Shown here: piece after piece, positions 59,886-64,000 of the stretch
How the letters are laid out: each line of letters begins with the position of its first letter
How positions within the stretch are numbered: the first letter of the stretch is position 1
Assembly: GCF_026162425.1 (NCBI RefSeq)
Contig: NZ_JAOBQJ010000003.1
Coordinates: 682,001 to 746,000, forward strand
Source: Flexivirga meconopsidis
GTDB taxonomy: Bacteria > Actinomycetota > Actinomycetes > Actinomycetales > Dermatophilaceae
Direction of reading: 5' to 3'
DNA length: 64,000 nt
Notes under the pieces: model-generated
Told to the model about the DNA's origin: nothing
What the model saw: the letters and a program-made list of their open reading frames with translations, nothing else
Database searches by the model: none
Translations under genes and position numbers: made by a program

Positions 59886-62800
59886 TCAGGACGATCCCTG
59901 CGGGGGCTCACCCACATCGTCATTGTCAGTCGGAGAGGTCGGGTCCGTCGCGACCTGGATCTCGACCGCTCGTCCACGTATGACGAGGGCCCCGCGTCCA
60001 GGGCGGGGGCGCTCGGGCGGCCCGGTGTCGGTGCCGAGGAGTTCGCCGTCGCGACGGCCCGGTTGCAGGATGATGCCGGTCTGGCGGCGGCGCAGCTCGG
60101 CGACCACTCCGCGGAAGGCGCCGATGAGCGTGCTGGTCTGCCCGCTTACGCAGACGATCCCTCCGGTGGGTCGGCTGCGGCTCAGGTGTGCCAGCACCAG
60201 GTCCTCGACCGGGGCACCGATCAGTTCGTCGAAGTCATCAGCCAGGATCGCCGCCCGCGGGTCGGCGCCGAGCCAGTCCGCGAGTTGCTCGGGCTGATCG
60301 GGGTCGAGCATCAGCACTGCGGACGGCAGCGAGCCGGGTGTGGTGCGTCCCGGGAGCCATCCGACCGGACGATCTGCGGACAGCTGCTGGGCGAGTGTGC
60401 GCAACGCCGTGGTGCGGCCGCTGCGTGGTGGTCCGGCGATGAGTGCGGCGAGGTCTCCGGCCGCGCCCAGCGCAATCCCGATCGGGGTGGGGTCGACGCC
60501 CCCGATGCCCACGGCGACTTCGCCTTCGGTGCGCGGCAGGTCGTGCACCGAACACGACTCCGGGATGCTCTCGAACCGTCGCACTCCGTGCGCCGACATC
60601 GATGCAGCAAGAGACGAAACACATTGGGAGAAGGACACTTTCGAGTCCACGGGAAGGAGTTCGGCAATCTGCAGCTCCGTGCCGTCCGGTGCGACGAGGG
60701 CGCGACCCGGGGGCATCGAGTCGGGCAGCTGCACGGGCCGAAGACCAAGGAGGCCGGCGTCGGAGGGGTCGGCGAGCCGGAGCACGAGCCTGCTGGAGAA
60801 CGCACTCGCCACGCGGCCGCTGAACAGGCCGCGGCCCCCGGTCACGATGGCATGGATGCCGACCGCGGCACCGTCGCGCAGCACTTGGAGCAGGTCGTCG
60901 GTAAGACGCCCGAGCGTCACGTCGTCACTGACCTCGGTGAAGGTCTCCCAGCCGTCGACGAGCACCAGGATGCGGTGCACGGATCCATTGGTGGTGAGGT
61001 GGTCGGCGATCGATATGGATCCCGACGACGCGATCGCTTGCTGGCGCTGCTGGATCTCGCCGCCGAGCCACTCGATCAATCGGACCAGTCGGCCCACCTC
61101 GTCGCGCGGGATCACCGCTCCGACCTGCGGCAGGGCGGACAGCCCGGCGAGCGAGCTCGAGCCGTCGACGACGTAGATCGCCAGGCCACCGTCCGGCCAG
61201 AGCCGGGCGGCCTGCACCGCCAGTGTGCGGATCGCGGTCGTGCGACCGGAGCGTGGGCCGCCCACGATCGCGAGGTGGCCATCGGAGTCGGGGGCCCAGG
61301 CGACGGTGCGGGTCGCCTGGTCGGCGGGAAGGTCGGCGCGGGCGAAATCGACGGACTCGGGTAGGGCCGGTGTCCCGAGGACGGTGCGGCGTTCGCCGTC
61401 GAGCTCTTCGACAACCAGGCGATGCGGCAGGGGTGCGAGCCAGGGTGAGGGCGGCGGCACGACGCCCTGGCGTTCGGTCGCGGCCCGGATGGCCGCGACC
61501 GTCTGTTGCAGATCCGTCGGCCCGTCGTCGTCAAGGGTTTTCGCGCTCCAGGTCGGCGGGTCGCCGGGACGGGCCACCAGCCCGACCCTGACGTCGTCGT
61601 CTGCTGCATGACTGCGACCTGCGATGCGCGCGGTCTGGAAGTCCACCGGCGCACCGCCGCCAGTGCGCACGATGGCCCGGCCGGGCTGGGCCGCGGACAG
61701 GTGCGCGGCGAGATTGCTGCCGATCACGTCCTGTGAGTCGGCCTCGTCGCGCACCCGCAGCGCAATGCGCAGGTTGACGTTGGCCCGGATGTCGGCGGAC
61801 ACCACCCCTGCCGGTCGTTGCGTCGCCAGCACCAGGTGGATGCCGAGCGAGCGGCCGACCGCGGCGAGCCGCACCAGGCCGGCGATGAAGTCGGGCAACT
61901 CCTCGGCGAGCACCCGGAACTCGTCGATCACCAGCACGAGCCGAGCGAGCAGGCCGCTGCCGGCGACCCGCCGGTAGTCCTCCAGGTCCTTCGCACCCGC
62001 CGCGGCGAGCAGCCGCTCGCGCCGCCGCACCTCCGCGTCGAGCGACTCCAATGCGCGCTCGGTCAGGTGCGCATCCAGGTCGGTGACCAGGCCGACGGCA
62101 TGTGGGAGCGCCGCGCAATCCTGGAACGCCGCACCGCCCTTGTAATCGATCAGGACGAAGACCAACTCGTCGGGCCGGTTGCCCAGCGCCAACGAGGTCA
62201 CCATCGTCTGCAGCAGCTCGGACTTGCCGGCGCCGGTGGTGCCGGCGATCAACGCGTGCGGTCCGTCTGTGGCGAGGTCGACCGTCAGCGGGCCGGTCGG
62301 TCCCAGCCCGAGCGGCGCGCGGGTGGTGCCGGACTGCTCGGCCCACCTCGCGGCCACCGACTCAGCATCCGTTGGATCCGTCAGCGACTCTGCTCGCCAC
62401 AGGTCGAGCAATGACGCGGTCGTCGGCAGCACTCCCTGGACGGTGTCGGGGGTCGCGTCGGTAAGCCCGGCAAGCTGGCGGGCCACCGCCCGGCACAGGT
62501 CCGGGGTCGGCAGGTCCGGCCGGCCCGTCACGAGTGTGTCCCCGTCGACCCGGATCGCCGTCGGACCGTCGACACGAACGGTCGTGGAGCACTCTGCGGG
62601 AAGTGCGGCAGCGTCTCCGGCCAGCGCAACGATCGACACCCCGGCACGGGGCCCCTCCCGCAGCAATCGGGTCACCTCCGGACGGGTCGCGAGGGCGCCC
62701 ACTCCATCGAGCACGATCACCGTGTGCACCGTGGGGTCGTCCTGGCTCCTCCCAGGCGGGACCTCCTCCGGGAGCAGCGCGAGTATGACGCTCGCGCATG

Positions 62801-63998
62801 CTTCGTCGTCGGTCTCGAAATCAAGGAGTGTAGAGGCGTCCTGCGGGTGAATCGTGAGATGTGGCAACGGAATTGCCCATCTCCATCGCGCACGCTCGGC
62901 CGCGGTCGCGCACAGGACGACGATGCGCAGGTGATGCGGTGACTGCCACGTGGCGAGTTGCAGCACCACGGCGTCGGCCAGACGGGCCCGCTCCGGTGCC
63001 GCTGCCGCAACACCGAGCACGCGGGATCGTCCGAGCGGCACCGCGATCGGGGCCTCCTGCAGGCGCTCGACGCACGGGGAGCGATCGTCGTGGGTATCGC
63101 GCACCCGGACCTGGCTGTCGATGATGCCGGTGCCGACCCGACAGGTCAGGAAGTCGTCATGATCCGGCGCGCGCGCCCACAGGCGCACGTCGCGAGCGAC
63201 AGCCGCGCGCAGGGTTTCGGTGAGCGGCGGAGTGAGCACCCGGCGAAGCGCGAGTTCGGCGATCAATGCCGCATCGCGCCGGTCCAGCATTTCCCGCACT
63301 GCCGTGTCGTGCCGATGCGTCGCGTCACGGGTCCGCTGCGAGCCGCTCTTGCGGTCGCTCAGGTGCTGACCAAGCATCATCACCGGACTCAGCAGCGCGA
63401 ACATCAGGAACAACGGGTTGCGCAGGACGAGGAGCAGAACGCCGGCAAGCACCAACGGCATGAGCAGCATCGCCCACGGCAGTCTGCGCCGTTCCTCCGC
63501 GGTGGGGGCCGTAGGCCGGGTCAGCTCGACGACGGGCAGCGCGGGCGCTCTGCGCGGCGGACGCTGCACGGGAATGCGGCAGGTGTCGTCACAGGTCGTG
63601 ACGACCGGAGCGGGTGCGCGGCGCTCCAATGCGAACGTCGTCGAGCCGGCCCGTAGGCGGGTGCCGGCCCGCAGCTCCGATGGGACGCCCGCGGCGAGCA
63701 CCACACCGTCGAGGCGGGTGCCGTTGGTCGAGCCGGCGTCGGTGACCACCGCACGACCGTGTTCGAGGGAGACCAGCAGATGATTGCGGGAGAGGTCGGG
63801 GTCCGGCAGCGAGAGCTGCGCGTCGAGTGCCCGCCCGACCCGCCGCACGTCGCCGGTGAGCGGGGTGCGTGCGCCGACGCACGGACCTTCCACTGCGACC
63901 AGACTCAGCAGGTGCTGACCCTCGGTCGCGGTCGGGGCCGCGGCGATCACGGCGTGGTTGAGCAGCGGCAGCTCACCGATCGGGTCGGAGTCGAACAC
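59886..63998 (-). CDS. FHA-FtsK/SpoIIIE ATPase of type VII secretion kind (5' end at or beyond window edge)
   Basis: At least 1370 residues. An N-terminal FHA domain (VGRALDAQLSLPDPDLSRNH ... DAGSTNGTRLDG, about 45-125) is followed by two membrane helices (about 172-208) and three FtsK-type ATPase modules. Walker A of module 1 is intact (GTTGAGKSE, near 585, with LVIDEFRVL); modules 2 and 3 have GPRSGRTT and GPPRSGRTT, lacking the usual GKS/T Lys, so they are degenerate. This is the EssC/EccC pattern of type VII export motors. No WXG100 substrate is in the window. The GTG at 63998 may not be the true start. Confidence 0.88.
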   Translation of the reverse strand: MFDSDPIGELPLLNHAVIAAAPTATEGQHLLSLVAVEGPCVGARTPLTGDVRRVGRALDAQLSLPDPDLSRNHLLVSLEHGRAVVTDAGSTNGTRLDGVVLAAGVPSELRAGTRLRAGSTTFALERRAPAPVVTTCDDTCRIPVQRPPRRAPALPVVELTRPTAPTAEERRRLPWAMLLMPLVLAGVLLLVLRNPLFLMFALLSPVMMLGQHLSDRKSGSQRTRDATHRHDTAVREMLDRRDAALIAELALRRVLTPPLTETLRAAVARDVRLWARAPDHDDFLTCRVGTGIIDSQVRVRDTHDDRSPCVERLQEAPIAVPLGRSRVLGVAAAAPERARLADAVVLQLATWQSPHHLRIVVLCATAAERARWRWAIPLPHLTIHPQDASTLLDFETDDEACASVILALLPEEVPPGRSQDDPTVHTVIVLDGVGALATRPEVTRLLREGPRAGVSIVALAGDAAALPAECSTTVRVDGPTAIRVDGDTLVTGRPDLPTPDLCRAVARQLAGLTDATPDTVQGVLPTTASLLDLWRAESLTDPTDAESVAARWAEQSGTTRAPLGLGPTGPLTVDLATDGPHALIAGTTGAGKSELLQTMVTSLALGNRPDELVFVLIDYKGGAAFQDCAALPHAVGLVTDLDAHLTERALESLDAEVRRRERLLAAAGAKDLEDYRRVAGSGLLARLVLVIDEFRVLAEELPDFIAGLVRLAAVGRSLGIHLVLATQRPAGVVSADIRANVNLRIALRVRDEADSQDVIGSNLAAHLSAAQPGRAIVRTGGGAPVDFQTARIAGRSHAADDDVRVGLVARPGDPPTWSAKTLDDDGPTDLQQTVAAIRAATERQGVVPPPSPWLAPLPHRLVVEELDGERRTVLGTPALPESVDFARADLPADQATRTVAWAPDSDGHLAIVGGPRSGRTTAIRTLAVQAARLWPDGGLAIYVVDGSSSLAGLSALPQVGAVIPRDEVGRLVRLIEWLGGEIQQRQQAIASSGSISIADHLTTNGSVHRILVLVDGWETFTEVSDDVTLGRLTDDLLQVLRDGAAVGIHAIVTGGRGLFSGRVASAFSSRLVLRLADPSDAGLLGLRPVQLPDSMPPGRALVAPDGTELQIAELLPVDSKVSFSQCVSSLAASMSAHGVRRFESIPESCSVHDLPRTEGEVAVGIGGVDPTPIGIALGAAGDLAALIAGPPRSGRTTALRTLAQQLSADRPVGWLPGRTTPGSLPSAVLMLDPDQPEQLADWLGADPRAAILADDFDELIGAPVEDLVLAHLSRSRPTGGIVCVSGQTSTLIGAFRGVVAELRRRQTGIILQPGRRDGELLGTDTGPPERPRPGRGALVIRGRAVEIQVATDPTSPTDNDDVGEPPQGSS

Positions 63999-64000
63999 CT

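Noticed and set aside
59886-63998. Calling a full type VII secretion locus
   Set aside because: Only the ATPase is visible. No WXG100, EccB, EccD or mycosin-like gene is present inside the window.

Overview
The window is a high-GC actinobacterial chromosome segment. Most of its gene order matches, from memory, two blocks of the Mycobacterium tuberculosis map. One is dapD-dapE ... tagA ... sigE-rseA-tatB-mrp (the Rv1201c to Rv1232c area). The other is the RhlE-type helicase, TetR, MoeZ, alkyltransferase-like protein, AdnAB, NudC, UvrD2, WhiB7, ABC1 kinase, ThiF-like protein, metalloprotease-like protein, Lon-like protein and UPF0182 (the Rv3193c to Rv3211 area). The large insertions usual in mycobacteria are absent. 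A member of Micrococcales (Dermacoccaceae or Intrasporangiaceae-like) is my best guess, at low confidence. Nothing looks like a prophage, IS element, CRISPR array or recent island.

Layout. 0-8 kb: end of a secreted lipase-like gene, a lipoprotein, lysine/diaminopimelate genes (dapD, dapE), a LOG-like protein, then a tightly coupled run of a DivIVA-domain protein, an SRPBCC protein, the glycosylase tag and a PIG-V-like mannosyltransferase. 8-20 kb: a GH25-LGFP-M23 cell-wall hydrolase, an NfeD/SPFH membrane pair, an enoyl-CoA hydratase-like protein, DUF3117, an O-methyltransferase, the envelope-stress module sigE-rseA-tatB (no htrA between), the four-gene mrp operon and a Tat-exported L,D-transpeptidase with an ECF-like promoter. 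20-28 kb: pepP operon, TRIC channel, PHP phosphoesterase, DEAD-box helicase plus GAF-LuxR regulator, and a ferritin-like protein. 28-32 kb: an ABC transporter (ATPase plus double-FtsX permease) behind a 400-base region full of repeats and palindromes. 32-46 kb: DUF3107, TetR, MoeZ, ATL, the AdnAB helicase-nuclease pair, a kinase-fold protein that seems catalytically dead, NudC and UvrD2. 46-49 kb: the antibiotic-response regulator whiB7 with a complete attenuation leader, then two tandem secreted paralogues sharing a palindromic operator. 49-60 kb: ABC1 kinase, ThiF-like protein, YgjP-like metallopeptidase, NUDIX, DUF2342, MoaE, PDZ-Lon protease, PPA1309, UPF0182 and the initiator tRNA. 60-64 kb: most of an FHA-FtsK ATPase of the type VII secretion EssC/EccC kind.

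Four signals stand out beyond the genes. (1) The whiB7 leader carries a promoter with an AT-rich box, a roughly 100-codon upstream ORF with a good ribosome binding site, a hairpin holding its stop codon, an intrinsic terminator and a 7-base upstream segment complementary to the terminator's left arm, which together make a complete attenuator. (2) The heptamer GTATGNC/GNCATAC is strongly over-used; its extended form GGTATGACG occurs at least 14 times where about 0.4 would be expected by base composition. (3) Long hairpin elements lie between genes, including two at 9.7 kb and 59.8 kb that share an identical 8-11-8 layout with different but self-complementary interiors. (4) Many starts are leaderless: a TANNNT box sits 6-8 bases before the start codon.
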